Assembly: GCF_000243095.1 (NCBI RefSeq)
Contig: NZ_AHJE01000012.1
Location: forward strand, 62,001-126,000
Direction of reading: 5' to 3'
DNA: 64,000 nt
DNA from: Cupriavidus basilensis OR16
GTDB lineage: Bacteria > Pseudomonadota > Gammaproteobacteria > Burkholderiales > Burkholderiaceae
Part shown: positions 1 to 8,348 of the stretch, piece after piece
Numbering within the stretch: the first letter of the stretch is position 1
Layout: every line of letters starts with the position of its first letter
Program-made: the position numbers and the translations under genes
The notes under the pieces: model-generated
Seen by the model: the letters and a program-made list of their open reading frames with translations, nothing else
The model's database searches: none
Told to the model about the DNA's origin: nothing

Positions 1-1
1 A

Positions 2-448
2 AAGATCGACAGCTACATCATGCAGATCCGTCGAAAGAACGGACTGCTGGTGTTCGTGACCCCCGACGCTAAGTACCTGTACTGCGAAACCGACTCGATC
101 GCGAAGCAAGCCGTCACCTCCATTGTTCTGCCCAATGACAAGGCGCGCAGCGAGGACTTCGTGGACAGGCTCGGATACACGAAGTCGGAGTTCGAGTTCA
201 TCCGTGACACACCGCCCCAGGCACGCAAGTTCCTGATCCGGCGCGGCAACGAATCCATTCGGGCGATCTTCGATTTGTCCGACCTTCCCGAGTTCATCCC
301 GGTCCTGTCGTCAAATGACAAGGGCGTGGCCCTTATGCACGCCGTGATGGACGAGTTGGGCACGCAAGACCCGCAGCATTGGGTGCCGGTGTTCATGGCG
401 CGTGCCATGGAACAAAACACCCACAACCTCAAGCAGAAGGGAGCATGA
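2..448 (+). CDS. virB4: VirB4-type T4SS ATPase, C-terminal part (gene starts upstream of window)
   Basis: Open from the first bases of the window in frame 2 and closed by TGA at 446-448, so only the last ~148 residues are present. The segment has the look of the C-terminus of VirB4/TraB-type ATPases that energise pilus assembly at the inner membrane: a TxIVLPN strand near residues 39-44 and a GYTKSEFEFI helix. The Walker motifs lie upstream and cannot be seen. Assignment leans strongly on position: virB5, virB6 and virB8-B11 follow directly in the same direction. The stop overlaps a possible ATGA start at 445. Confidence 0.8.
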   Translation, partial: KIDSYIMQIRRKNGLLVFVTPDAKYLYCETDSIAKQAVTSIVLPNDKARSEDFVDRLGYTKSEFEFIRDTPPQARKFLIRRGNESIRAIFDLSDLPEFIPVLSSNDKGVALMHAVMDELGTQDPQHWVPVFMARAMEQNTHNLKQKGA

Positions 449-630
449 CCATGAAGAAGAACATTGCCGAGCACGCCATCGACGCCCTCAGCGCCACGTT
501 CGCCGTCCACGCGCAACCTCTTCATTCCGAAGGCGAGAAGGGGCTCGCGCAGCATACGACGATCCTCGCCAGTAGCGCCGGGGACGGACCAACGGTGCTG
601 GCCGTGCAGATTGCAGAAAGGAGTCAGGTC

Positions 631-1293
631 TTGAAGAAAGCTATCGTAGCACTGGTCGTCTTCGCCTCGCTCAGCGCTGCCGTACCGGCATCTGCTTCCG
701 GCATTCCGACTTTCGATGGGGCAACTGTCGCCGCCCTGGCGGCGCAGTTTCAGCAGCTGCAGCAGCAATACGAAACCCTCAAGAACCAGTACGCGGCGGT
801 CACTGGCAGCTATGGACGTGGAGCAAGTGGCATGGCGGAGTCCGTGGCAGCGGCGTCGGTTGTTCCGGGGTCTTGGCAGGACGTGGTGGCCAAGCAGGCC
901 AGTGGCGCGTATGGCACCAAGCAGGGCGCTTACGAGAAGCTCATCAAGACGATGCCGCAAGAGCTGTTTCAGGATCCAAAGTCACAGTCGGCCACGACGT
1001 ACAAGATGAGTTCGGATGCCGTGCGGGCCGCCATGGCTGGCGGCGACACGCTCTATGCCGAGGTGCAGACACACCTCAAGAACCTCTCCACGCTGGCTCA
1101 ACAAGTCGATACGACGGCAAACATCAAGGATGCGCAGGATTTGCAGAACCGGATTGCGACCGAGAATGGCTTGATGCAGAGCGCGATAGCCAAGCTCAAT
1201 GTCATGAACATGAATCTGCAGGCCAACATGGTCAATCAGATGAATCAGGCCACCTCCGCCAACGAGCAGTTCTTCCGGCGTCAAGGTCGCTGA
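631..1293 (+). CDS. virB5: VirB5-like minor pilin / adhesin of the T4SS
   Basis: About 220 aa. I chose the TTG at 631 because a good ribosome site (GAAAGGAG, 616-623) lies 7 nt upstream and the translation then begins with a textbook signal peptide (KK, hydrophobic AIVALVVFASLSA, cleavage near ASASG). The mature part is Gln/Ala-rich and helical, typical of VirB5/TraC proteins that sit at the pilus tip. The frame is open upstream to ATG 445, which overlaps the virB4 stop. Starting there would add 62 residues ahead of the signal peptide, so 445-630 may be the relic of a small gene fused in frame. Position between virB4 and virB6 supports the call. Confidence 0.8.
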   Translation: MKKAIVALVVFASLSAAVPASASGIPTFDGATVAALAAQFQQLQQQYETLKNQYAAVTGSYGRGASGMAESVAAASVVPGSWQDVVAKQASGAYGTKQGAYEKLIKTMPQELFQDPKSQSATTYKMSSDAVRAAMAGGDTLYAEVQTHLKNLSTLAQQVDTTANIKDAQDLQNRIATENGLMQSAIAKLNVMNMNLQANMVNQMNQATSANEQFFRRQGR

Positions 1294-1330
1294 ACGTCCT
1301 GTCTCACACCTCCTTTCCCTTGAATCGATC

Positions 1331-1628
1331 ATGAAGAACGCTCTCCTTATCCTCCTGAAAATGGACCGCGGGCGCGCAGGGGCACCCGAGCGCTGCGAGC
1401 GGCAATCCGCTGCTGACGGCGAACTACGCCCAGTTCGAGCGGTGGATCCCGTCGTTCTGCGGCACCGACCTGTTCGGTGCCGCAACGCCAGACCCACGCC
1501 GGGCCGACGACTGTGTCCGCGCCATCATCGGGCGAGTGCAAGACGAAACTGCAGTGCAGTTGACGCCGGCGCAGGTGCTGGAGCCAGCCGTGCGGACTCA
1601 TTTTCGTGAACTCATGGGGATGAAATAG
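1331..1628 (+). pseudogene. Small exported protein in the eex position between virB5 and virB6, frameshifted
   Basis: A start at ATG 1331 gives a signal-peptide-like MKNALLILL. That frame then turns into Arg-rich nonsense, while the frame ending at TAG 1626-1628 carries credible protein (NPLLTANYAQFERWIPSFCG, then DDCVRAIIGRV and HFRELMGMK). The credible frame has a stop at 1356-1358, so the two halves meet by a shift near 1350-1360. pKM101-type operons have the entry-exclusion gene eex exactly here (traC-eex-traD). I therefore infer an entry-exclusion or small lipoprotein-like gene, now broken or misread. No lipobox is visible. The stop lies 2 nt before the virB6 start. Confidence 0.5.
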
Positions 1629-1630
1629 CC

Positions 1631-2497
1631 ATGTCAGCCCTGACGATCGCCGGACTGCTCAATGCCTCTGATGGGGTAACCGATTCATTCCTATCGCAAA
1701 CGTATCCGGCGCTGGCCAACGCGGTCTCCACGCCTGTGTACCTTGTGGCGGTGTTGTATTGGGTCGTGTATGGCTACAAGATCTACGCGGGCCACGCGCC
1801 CCTGGCATTGGACGAACTGCTGGCGAAGGCCATCATGACCTCCGCTGTCTTTGCGACGTTGAACTGGGCCGGGATGGGACAGATGGTGTACCAAGCTTTT
1901 TCGTCATTCATGAACGGCGCGGCGTCCACCATCATGGCCGGCAAGCCAACGGACCAGATGCTGGACGCCCTGTTCTCCAACGCCATGGACGTCGCGGCGA
2001 AGGCGCTGAACGTTAGCCTCTACCAGACGGGAGTCCTCATTGTTGGAGGGATCTTGTGGCTAGTGACTTGCGCGTTGTTCGTGGTGGCCGTGGCCTACAC
2101 CATCATCGCCAAGTTCGGCCTGGCGATCACGATGGTATTGCTGCCGCTGTTCGTTGGCTTCTTGTTGTTCGCGCAGACGCGGCAATGGTTCATGAACTGG
2201 GTGAGCAAGATGCTGACGCACGCGTTCCTGTACATCTTGGTCGTGGCCATTGTGCGGTTGGGCTTCGTGGCGTTCGGCGATGCCCTGGATACCGCTGGTA
2301 CGGCGTCCGGGCCGCTTGAGGCAGTAAAAATCAGCTTCGAGCAGGTGGCCTATCTGCTCATCGTGGAAGGCATCCTGATCGTGTTCATTTTTTGCGCGCG
2401 CGGCTGGGCAGCGCAGCTGGCCAGCGGCGCATCGGCGTCATCAGGCGCATTGCTCCTGATTGCACGCAGCTTGAAAACCCCGGGGGGCAGAAAATGA
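1631..2497 (+). CDS. virB6: VirB6/TrbL-type polytopic T4SS channel protein
   Basis: 288 aa with several long hydrophobic segments (about residues 33-50, 70-95, 128-190, 200-220, 245-265) and the central conserved Trp-containing cytoplasmic loop (ARTQRQWF-like QTRQWFMNW) typical of VirB6. VirB6 is the polytopic inner-membrane component that contacts substrate DNA in Agrobacterium. Start ATG 1631 follows directly on the eex-position gene, and the TGA stop overlaps the virB8 ATG (ATGA), indicating translational coupling. Confidence 0.88.
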   Translation: MSALTIAGLLNASDGVTDSFLSQTYPALANAVSTPVYLVAVLYWVVYGYKIYAGHAPLALDELLAKAIMTSAVFATLNWAGMGQMVYQAFSSFMNGAASTIMAGKPTDQMLDALFSNAMDVAAKALNVSLYQTGVLIVGGILWLVTCALFVVAVAYTIIAKFGLAITMVLLPLFVGFLLFAQTRQWFMNWVSKMLTHAFLYILVVAIVRLGFVAFGDALDTAGTASGPLEAVKISFEQVAYLLIVEGILIVFIFCARGWAAQLASGASASSGALLLIARSLKTPGGRK

Positions 2498-3192
2498 AGC
2501 TCCGCCGTGGCACCTTCAAGGGCGATCCCGCGACGCAGGCCCTGCAGCTGGGCGGGGTGAACAAGCTCAAGCTGGAGCGCAATCGCTCCTACCTCTTCAA
2601 CGCGCTGCAGGCGCTGTGCATGATCGGGCTATCGGCAGCAGTCTGGCGCCTGGCGGAGATCCACACGGTGATACCCGTGGTGTCCGTTGTCGATGCCAAT
2701 GGACATGTGACCAAGCAGACCGTGGTCAACAAGGACACGATCACCGCGCAGGACGCCTTCGTGCAAAGCGAAGTGCACGCCTTCGTGACGGCGTGCAACA
2801 CATTCGACCCGGCATGGCGCCAGCATTACGCGGACCTATGCCGGCTGCACGCCACGCTGGCGGTCGCGCGCCAGTACGACACCGAAACAGGGCCGGAGAA
2901 CCCGGACAACCCGTACTACCAGCTCGCCAAGGGCGAGCGACGCTACCCGCGCATCACCGCGGTGACGTCGCTCGCCAAGGAAGCGTACCAGGTGTCGTTC
3001 CAGTCGATCACCGACCGGCCTGGTTCCGAACCGAGGGTTGAATACTTCACGGCGCTCGTTCACTACACCTTCACCTACAAGCCGCTTGCTCTCGGTGATC
3101 GCTGGGAGAACCCGCTGGGCTTTGCGGCGACTGCCTATCGCAAGGACCAGGAACTCAGCCGCCAGCAGGGCGCGCTGCCCGCAAGCCAATGA
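2494..3192 (+). CDS. virB8: VirB8-type T4SS inner-membrane bridge protein
   Basis: 232 aa from ATG 2494, which overlaps the virB6 stop. This start gives a short cytoplasmic tail, one TM helix at about residues 30-50 (YLFNALQALCMIGLSAAVW) and a periplasmic NTF2-like domain, the standard VirB8 layout. The ORF is open further upstream but that would run into virB6. VirB8 nucleates the T4SS core and contacts VirB9/VirB10, which follow immediately. Confidence 0.88.
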   Translation: MKLRRGTFKGDPATQALQLGGVNKLKLERNRSYLFNALQALCMIGLSAAVWRLAEIHTVIPVVSVVDANGHVTKQTVVNKDTITAQDAFVQSEVHAFVTACNTFDPAWRQHYADLCRLHATLAVARQYDTETGPENPDNPYYQLAKGERRYPRITAVTSLAKEAYQVSFQSITDRPGSEPRVEYFTALVHYTFTYKPLALGDRWENPLGFAATAYRKDQELSRQQGALPASQ

Positions 3193-3211
3193 CTATCCAG
3201 GAGAATCCAAC

Positions 3212-3982
3212 GTGAAATCCCGCACCATTTCCCGCGCCGTGTTCCTGGCCGCTGCGGCGGCCCTGCAGCTGGCCGCGATGCCGGCGCAGGCGGCCAAGGC
3301 GCCCAACGCGCTCATCACCGATGCTCGCGTCAAGCAGGTGGCCTACGACGCGAACCAGGTATATGAAATCACGGGCACTTATGGCTACCAGACCGCGATC
3401 GAGTTTGGCCGCGACGAGACGGTCAAGGTGGTGACGCTGGGCGACACCATTGCCTGGCAGACCGTGCCGTATCTGAACCGGCTGTTTCTCAAACCGGTAG
3501 AGCCGAACGCGGCGACGAACCTGACGGTCATCACGGACAAACACACTTACTTCTTCCGCCTCAACAGCGCCGACGCCCGCGCGCCGATGACCTTTGTGGT
3601 GCGGTTTCTCTATCCGTCGGCTAACCCCATCCTGCAGGGAGCCATTGGCGTGCCGGCCGCAGAGGCTGTCCCCTCCCGGCTTAACGAGGGTTTCGATGTG
3701 GCCAAGCTGAACCTGAGCTACAGCAGCGCCGGCGACAAGGCCGCAGTGCAACTGAACCGTGTCTTTGATGATGGCCAGTTCACGTACTTCCTGTTTGAGC
3801 CCAACGCCGAGATTCCGGCCTTCTATGCGGTCGGTGCAGATGGCACCGAATCGGTCTTGAACAGGCGGCGTGAGGGTCCCTACATGGTAGTGGAGCGCAC
3901 CGCTGGCCGCTTCACACTGCGCAATGGCAACGCGTACCTGTGCGTGCAGAACAATGGCGCTACGGCGCGCGTGGGGGGCTGA
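3212..3982 (+). CDS. virB9: VirB9-type T4SS outer-membrane core-complex protein
   Basis: 256 aa from GTG 3212, preceded by CCAGGAGA (3197-3204). The start gives a signal peptide ending near MPAQAAKA. The mature protein has the VirB9 N-terminal domain (TGTYGYQTAIEF, GDTIAWQTVP, LFLKP, ADARAPMTFVVRFLYP) and the C-terminal CagX/VirB9 beta domain (GQFTYFLFE...IPAFYAV, YMVVERTAGRFTLRNG). VirB9, VirB7 and VirB10 form the outer-membrane ring. No VirB7 lipoprotein was found in this window. Confidence 0.92.
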   Translation: MKSRTISRAVFLAAAAALQLAAMPAQAAKAPNALITDARVKQVAYDANQVYEITGTYGYQTAIEFGRDETVKVVTLGDTIAWQTVPYLNRLFLKPVEPNAATNLTVITDKHTYFFRLNSADARAPMTFVVRFLYPSANPILQGAIGVPAAEAVPSRLNEGFDVAKLNLSYSSAGDKAAVQLNRVFDDGQFTYFLFEPNAEIPAFYAVGADGTESVLNRRREGPYMVVERTAGRFTLRNGNAYLCVQNNGATARVGG

Positions 3983-3983
3983 T

Positions 3984-5408
3984 ATGTCCGATCCGATGAA
4001 GACGCCGGGTGCCTCCACGGAGGATCGCGACGCCGCCGTGCGCGAATGGGAACACCAGATCAACAGCCCACTGCTGGCAGACACGAGCAAGAAGCGGGCA
4101 AGCGGTATTGCCATTGCAGTGATCGCGGCCGCGGTCATGGCTGTCATCTGGTACATGAAGCACACCAGCGCTGAAGCGTCGCAGCCAAAGGCCGACGTCG
4201 AGCAGAGCATTGCGGACCGCAAGCCGGTGCCGAAGCTCAAGGAGGTGTCCACCGCCGCTGTGCCTGCCGTAGCAGCGTCCGAGCCGCATGCGGCGCCGGG
4301 ATCGGCCGCACAAGCCGATGACCCGCTCATGGCGCAGCGCGAGGAGGCGCAAAGGCAGCGCCAGGAACAGGAACGCAAGCTCCTGGCCGCGCGGCTCAAG
4401 TCCGCCATCATGGCGCAGAGCGGGCAGGGCCAGACGTCGGCGCTTGGCACGACGCCCGCTGTGGTGTCCGGCGATGGCCAACCCGATGCCAGCGGCCTTG
4501 GCGGTGGCGGCGAACGCGGCGCACAGGACAGCAATTCTCGCTTCGCACGCGCGGTATCGGGCGGTGGCGTGGCCGTCAGCAAAGCAAGCCAGATCGCCGA
4601 CCTCGATTACAAGGTGCTGCAGGGCAAGCTGATCGAAGCCGTGCTGGAACCGCGCGCGATCTCCGATCTGCCCGGCACGATCTGCGCCACGGTGCAGCGT
4701 GACGTATACGGGGCGCAGGGGCGCAAGGCGCTGATTCCCTGGGGATCCAGTGTCTGCGGTGTCTACAGTGCCGAGCTCCGCAAGGGTCAGGACCGCTTGT
4801 TTGCCGTCTGGAACACGGTGCGGCGACCGGATGGCGTGCAGGTGACGCTGGACAGCATCGGCGCCGATCAGTTGGGCACGGCGGGCATGGGCGGTGTCGT
4901 GGACACGCACTTTGCGCAAATCTTCGGCATGGCCGCGCTGCTGTCCATCATCGGCGCCGGATCGAGCACGGTCGGCGTGGGGGGCGGCGACCAGTACAAC
5001 TCTGCGGCCTATTACCGTCAGTCGGTACAGCAGGCGGCGGCGCAGACCTCACAGCAGATCCTGCAGCCTTACGCCAACATGCCACCAACCGTCACCGTTC
5101 CGGCCGGCTCGCGCGTCCGTATCTACGTGAACCGGGACCTGGATTTCACGCCGATCTACCAGGCGGAGATCGAGGCATCTCGTCACGTAAAAAAAGACTC
5201 GTACTACGCAGAGCAGATTGTGGTGCCAAGGCTGTCGTTTTCGCTCCTTTTCGGCGGAGATTCCGGTGAATCTGGAGGACGGCATTCCAGACTTCGAGCG
5301 CGGGACGTACCGGACCGAGATGATCTTGCCGCCCGTGGTCCCGGAAGGAACCATTGCGATGACGATTCGCAAGCAGTCGTTGGTCAAGATGACATTGCCC
5401 GCGTATGA
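3984..5408 (+). CDS. virB10: VirB10-type T4SS scaffold protein, C-terminus altered
   Basis: From ATG 3984, one base after the virB9 stop. The layout is a cytoplasmic tail, a TM helix at about residues 43-60 (IAIAVIAAAVMAVIWYM), a long Pro/Ala/Gln-rich periplasmic linker, then the VirB10/TrbI beta-barrel domain (PGTICATVQRDVYG, IPWGSSVCGVY, VYVNRDLDF). Convincing VirB10 ends near residue 400 (about 5185). The following ~75 codons are virB11 read in the wrong frame. The natural end and the virB11 start therefore appear to have been lost together, see the virB11 entry. Confidence 0.85.
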   Translation: MSDPMKTPGASTEDRDAAVREWEHQINSPLLADTSKKRASGIAIAVIAAAVMAVIWYMKHTSAEASQPKADVEQSIADRKPVPKLKEVSTAAVPAVAASEPHAAPGSAAQADDPLMAQREEAQRQRQEQERKLLAARLKSAIMAQSGQGQTSALGTTPAVVSGDGQPDASGLGGGGERGAQDSNSRFARAVSGGGVAVSKASQIADLDYKVLQGKLIEAVLEPRAISDLPGTICATVQRDVYGAQGRKALIPWGSSVCGVYSAELRKGQDRLFAVWNTVRRPDGVQVTLDSIGADQLGTAGMGGVVDTHFAQIFGMAALLSIIGAGSSTVGVGGGDQYNSAAYYRQSVQQAAAQTSQQILQPYANMPPTVTVPAGSRVRIYVNRDLDFTPIYQAEIEASRHVKKDSYYAEQIVVPRLSFSLLFGGDSGESGGRHSRLRARDVPDRDDLAARGPGRNHCDDDSQAVVGQDDIARV

Positions 5409-6027
5409 CGAACAGGGCGCGTTTCGGTTCGTGAATAGTGGCGCCAATAATGAGTCGGAAGACGCGCGCTTGCTGGCGCTGTATCGGTCGGGGCAATGGG
5501 TTGAGTTCTTGCGCGGCGCGGTGCTTGCACACAAGAACATCGCCATTTCTGCCGGCACGTATTGCGGCAAGACAACCTGCCTCAACGCGTTGGTGCAAGA
5601 GATACCGGCGCACGAGCGCATCGTCACGATTGAGGACTCACGAGAGATCGAACCGGCGCAACGGAACTGCGTGCGACTGTCCTATGCCCGTCATCAGGCA
5701 AGCGGACAGGGAGCGGTTACGCCGACCACACTCCTTCGGTCATGCATGCGACTCACACCCGACCGGGTAATCATGGGTGAGATCCGTGGCCCCGAAGCGG
5801 TTGAGTTTCTGAATATGCTCAACACGGGCCACAAGGGAACGCTGACGACGATTCACACTGACTCACCATCAGAGATGTACGACCGCTTTGGTGAGCTGAT
5901 GGACGGTCATACGTCCATGACACGTCAGCAGGTCATTGAACGCGTCAAACGGCGGATCGATGTTGTTGTGCAGTGGAAATACACCGAGCGCGACGGCCGC
6001 TACATTTCGGAGATTCAGTATGCGTGA
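5218..6027 (+). CDS. virB11: VirB11-type T4SS secretion ATPase lacking its N-terminal domain
   Basis: Only ~260 residues of a normally ~330-340 aa hexameric ATPase. Family sequence begins abruptly at FSAEIPVNLEDG, preceded in frame by a stop at 5188-5190, with only a TTG (5218) as possible start. The ATPase half is complete: Walker A AGTYCGKTT near residue 112, Asp box IVTIEDSREIE, Walker B RVIMGEIRG, His box GHKGTLTTIHTD. About 80-90 N-terminal residues are missing, which suggests a deletion fusing virB10 to virB11. As read here the protein probably cannot form the normal ring, so T4SS function is doubtful unless the sequence is in error. Confidence 0.75.
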   Translation: MWCQGCRFRSFSAEIPVNLEDGIPDFERGTYRTEMILPPVVPEGTIAMTIRKQSLVKMTLPAYDEQGAFRFVNSGANNESEDARLLALYRSGQWVEFLRGAVLAHKNIAISAGTYCGKTTCLNALVQEIPAHERIVTIEDSREIEPAQRNCVRLSYARHQASGQGAVTPTTLLRSCMRLTPDRVIMGEIRGPEAVEFLNMLNTGHKGTLTTIHTDSPSEMYDRFGELMDGHTSMTRQQVIERVKRRIDVVVQWKYTERDGRYISEIQYA

Positions 6028-6511
6028 AAACACGGTACTTTCCCGCGCCCAGTCCGCCACCGTCACCAATCTGGGTGGCAGCCAGGGGGCGAGCGCTGAA
6101 GCAGACCTGAAGGCAGTCTACGACGCGTTCGGCATTAGCGCGCCGGCCAGGACGCTTAGTGTCTTGCTGGCGTGCATTGACAACGTTAGGCGGCATGCCG
6201 AATGCCTGCATGCCATTGAGTGCGAATTCATCATGGTTCCGGGCGAGCCTGACGACGCCTATCCCGACGATGAGCGGAACGATGAGTCCCCGCTCTACTG
6301 GGGTGCCAGCCCCGAGCAGTATGTCGAGCAGTTCCGGAAGGCGTTGCAAACCATCGCCGCCCCGCGACCGAGCGAGGACAAGCGCGATACCACCGCAGCG
6401 GCACGCGCCGCGCTCGCAGAATGCGGCCGCCAAGTCGATGCCGAGGGCCCGCCGCCCGCGCATGACGAGCGCCTTGACCGCGCCGCCATCGTCAAAGGGG
6501 AAGGCAAGTGA
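6020..6511 (+). CDS. Hypothetical protein in T4SS operon
   Basis: 163 aa from ATG 6020, which overlaps the virB11 stop. Acidic, soluble, no signal peptide or TM helix. A helical N-terminal half (AEADLKAVYDAFGISAPARTL, split helices) is followed by an Asp/Glu-rich middle and a low-complexity tail. Not recognised. Its tight coupling to virB11 and to the next gene suggests a conjugation accessory role only by position. Confidence 0.6.
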   Translation: MRENTVLSRAQSATVTNLGGSQGASAEADLKAVYDAFGISAPARTLSVLLACIDNVRRHAECLHAIECEFIMVPGEPDDAYPDDERNDESPLYWGASPEQYVEQFRKALQTIAAPRPSEDKRDTTAAARAALAECGRQVDAEGPPPAHDERLDRAAIVKGEGK

Positions 6512-6807
6512 GCGCGAAGCACTACCCACTCGACATCAAACGCGTCGACGAGGACACCTACATCCTCATGTCGAAGGGGCATCACGATCCGCACGAGTTC
6601 ATGCGCAAGGCCCGCGAGGAAGGCTGGACCTGGCCGCTGAGGACGCCGGTCCACACGTGGATGCGGGCGGTTCCCTCGCGCGCTCCTGAGTACAACTGCA
6701 TCTACGTTGAGGCGGCTGAAGGCGAGCGCGGCGCGTGGCCGGCGACCTACGCCTACGGGGTATACGGCGACGACCATTACCAAGCACCGGTGGGAGCCCA
6801 GCCATGA
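6508..6807 (+). CDS. Hypothetical protein in T4SS operon
   Basis: 99 aa starting at GTG 6508, which overlaps the previous stop (GTGA). Small basic/aromatic protein with EFMRKAREEGWTW and many Tyr/Trp residues. No recognised domain. Ends 4 bases into the next gene, so it is part of the same translationally coupled string. Confidence 0.6.
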   Translation: MSAKHYPLDIKRVDEDTYILMSKGHHDPHEFMRKAREEGWTWPLRTPVHTWMRAVPSRAPEYNCIYVEAAEGERGAWPATYAYGVYGDDHYQAPVGAQP

Positions 6808-7730
6808 TTGAGCGCCGCCACCGGAAGACGCTGTCGCCTGCCATCCTGGCCGGCGTGATAGCGGTCACGCCACGGTTCGCCGCGGGGGCGCAGCCCCCCA
6901 TTCTGTCGCTGCCATTCGAGCAGTTGGCGGCCAACTGCGCGCCGCAAATCCACCCAACGACACTCAAGGGCTTGATCTACACAGAGTCATCCTGGAACCC
7001 CTATGCCATCGGTATCGTCGGCGGCCGCCTGGAACGACAGCCGCGCACTCACGCGCAAGCGGTGGCGGCCGCCAAGGACCTGGATCGGCGTGGCTACAAC
7101 TTCTCCATGGGCCTGGGGCAGGTGAACCGGTACAACCTGGCCAAGTACGGTGAGACCTACGAGACCGTGTTCGAACCGTGTCGCAATCTGAAGGCCGGCG
7201 GCGCCATCCTCAAGGATTGCTATGACCGTGCGAAGCGCAAGATGCCTAGCGAGCAGCGGGCATTACGCGCCGCGATCAGCTGCTACTACTCAGGCAACTT
7301 CACCCGAGGCTTCCGCCCGGACAAGCCTGGTGAGCCTAGTTACGTCCAGAAGGTGGTGGCCAACGCCGCCGGCGTCGCGCGGCCAATTATCGTTGTCCCT
7401 GCCATTCAACCCCCAACGGGCAGCGAGCCAGTTCGCGCCGAGCGGCCGACACCGACATCCTCCGCATCGCCCAATCCGGCCGCACCTGCGCAATGGGTGA
7501 TCTTTGCCAGCGCAGCGCCGGCGGAAGTGGCCGTGCTGGCACCCGCTGACACCGCCGGCGCTCAGGCAGCCGCAATCAAGGTGCAGCTAGCCACACCCGC
7601 GGCGGGCGCTGACATCACTGCTGTTCGTGCGGCGACAGCGCCAGCGGTGGCACAGCCCGCGCTGCCAGCACCGATGTCCGGCACCGTCAGCGGGCCGCCG
7701 GCAACGCCGTTCGTGCAGTTCTTCAACTGA
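6804..7730 (+). CDS. virB1: VirB1-type lytic transglycosylase
   Basis: 308 aa from ATG 6804. A basic N-terminus and hydrophobic stretch (LSPAILAGVIAV) act as export signal. The SLT domain follows, with catalytic Glu at about residue 61 in YTESSWNP, the MGLGQVN motif and an AISCYYSGN tail. It opens the peptidoglycan for T4SS assembly. The last ~120 residues are a Pro/Ala-rich low-complexity tail. In pKM101 virB1 is first in the operon; here it lies after virB11, a rearranged order. Confidence 0.88.
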   Translation: MIERRHRKTLSPAILAGVIAVTPRFAAGAQPPILSLPFEQLAANCAPQIHPTTLKGLIYTESSWNPYAIGIVGGRLERQPRTHAQAVAAAKDLDRRGYNFSMGLGQVNRYNLAKYGETYETVFEPCRNLKAGGAILKDCYDRAKRKMPSEQRALRAAISCYYSGNFTRGFRPDKPGEPSYVQKVVANAAGVARPIIVVPAIQPPTGSEPVRAERPTPTSSASPNPAAPAQWVIFASAAPAEVAVLAPADTAGAQAAAIKVQLATPAAGADITAVRAATAPAVAQPALPAPMSGTVSGPPATPFVQFFN

Positions 7731-7761
7731 GTCACCGAGACAGTTTGGAGTGATAGAGAAC

Positions 7762-8334
7762 ATGGACAAATTTCTTGGAGCACTGCTCCTGGTGGGAGCA
7801 GCTACCACGGCGCATGCGTCGGATTATGGCTGCAAGGTGTTGCTTTGCCTGAGTAACCCGGTGTCCAACGGCGGCCCGAAGGGTGTCGCTGAATGCGCAG
7901 AGCCGATCAACCAGCTCTACCACGATCTGAGAAAGGGCAGGGCGTTCCCCACCTGCGACCAGGCCGACGGCAACGACGGCACGAGTTACGCCCGTCGGGT
8001 GTATGACCCTTACGACCCGTGCCCGACTCCGCTGCAGCCCGCCGCATTGACCGCCGGCACGGTCGTGGTGCAAGGCCAGCTACAGGCCGCCAACAGCAAC
8101 GGGCGCGCCTTCGCCATCACCGGCACGCGACCCGCCACCCTGCAATTTGGAGACGCCAACGCGATCGGCCCCCGCCCTTGCGTGGGAAAGGCGCTTGGCA
8201 GCTATCAGGAGGGCTCCTACGACGATAGCCGCACCGTGGTGGTGTACGACCGGGTGGTATGGCAGCCGCCGCAGAGCCCGGCTGCCATTGACGTTTACAT
8301 CAACAACAAGTGGTTCCAGCGCGTGCGCCAGTAA
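7762..8334 (+). CDS. Exported Cys-containing hypothetical protein, T4SS-linked
   Basis: 190 aa from ATG 7762. Signal peptide (MDKFLGALLLVGAATTAHAS), then a mature protein with several Cys residues (YGCKVLLCLSNP, GVAECAEPI, PTCDQ, DPCPT), probably disulphide-bonded in the periplasm. I recognise the YGCKVLLCL...C pattern as recurring in conjugation operons but know no function for it. It lies between virB1 and the nuclease relic. Confidence 0.65.
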   Translation: MDKFLGALLLVGAATTAHASDYGCKVLLCLSNPVSNGGPKGVAECAEPINQLYHDLRKGRAFPTCDQADGNDGTSYARRVYDPYDPCPTPLQPAALTAGTVVVQGQLQAANSNGRAFAITGTRPATLQFGDANAIGPRPCVGKALGSYQEGSYDDSRTVVVYDRVVWQPPQSPAAIDVYINNKWFQRVRQ

Positions 8335-8348
8335 TGGAGACGACTATC

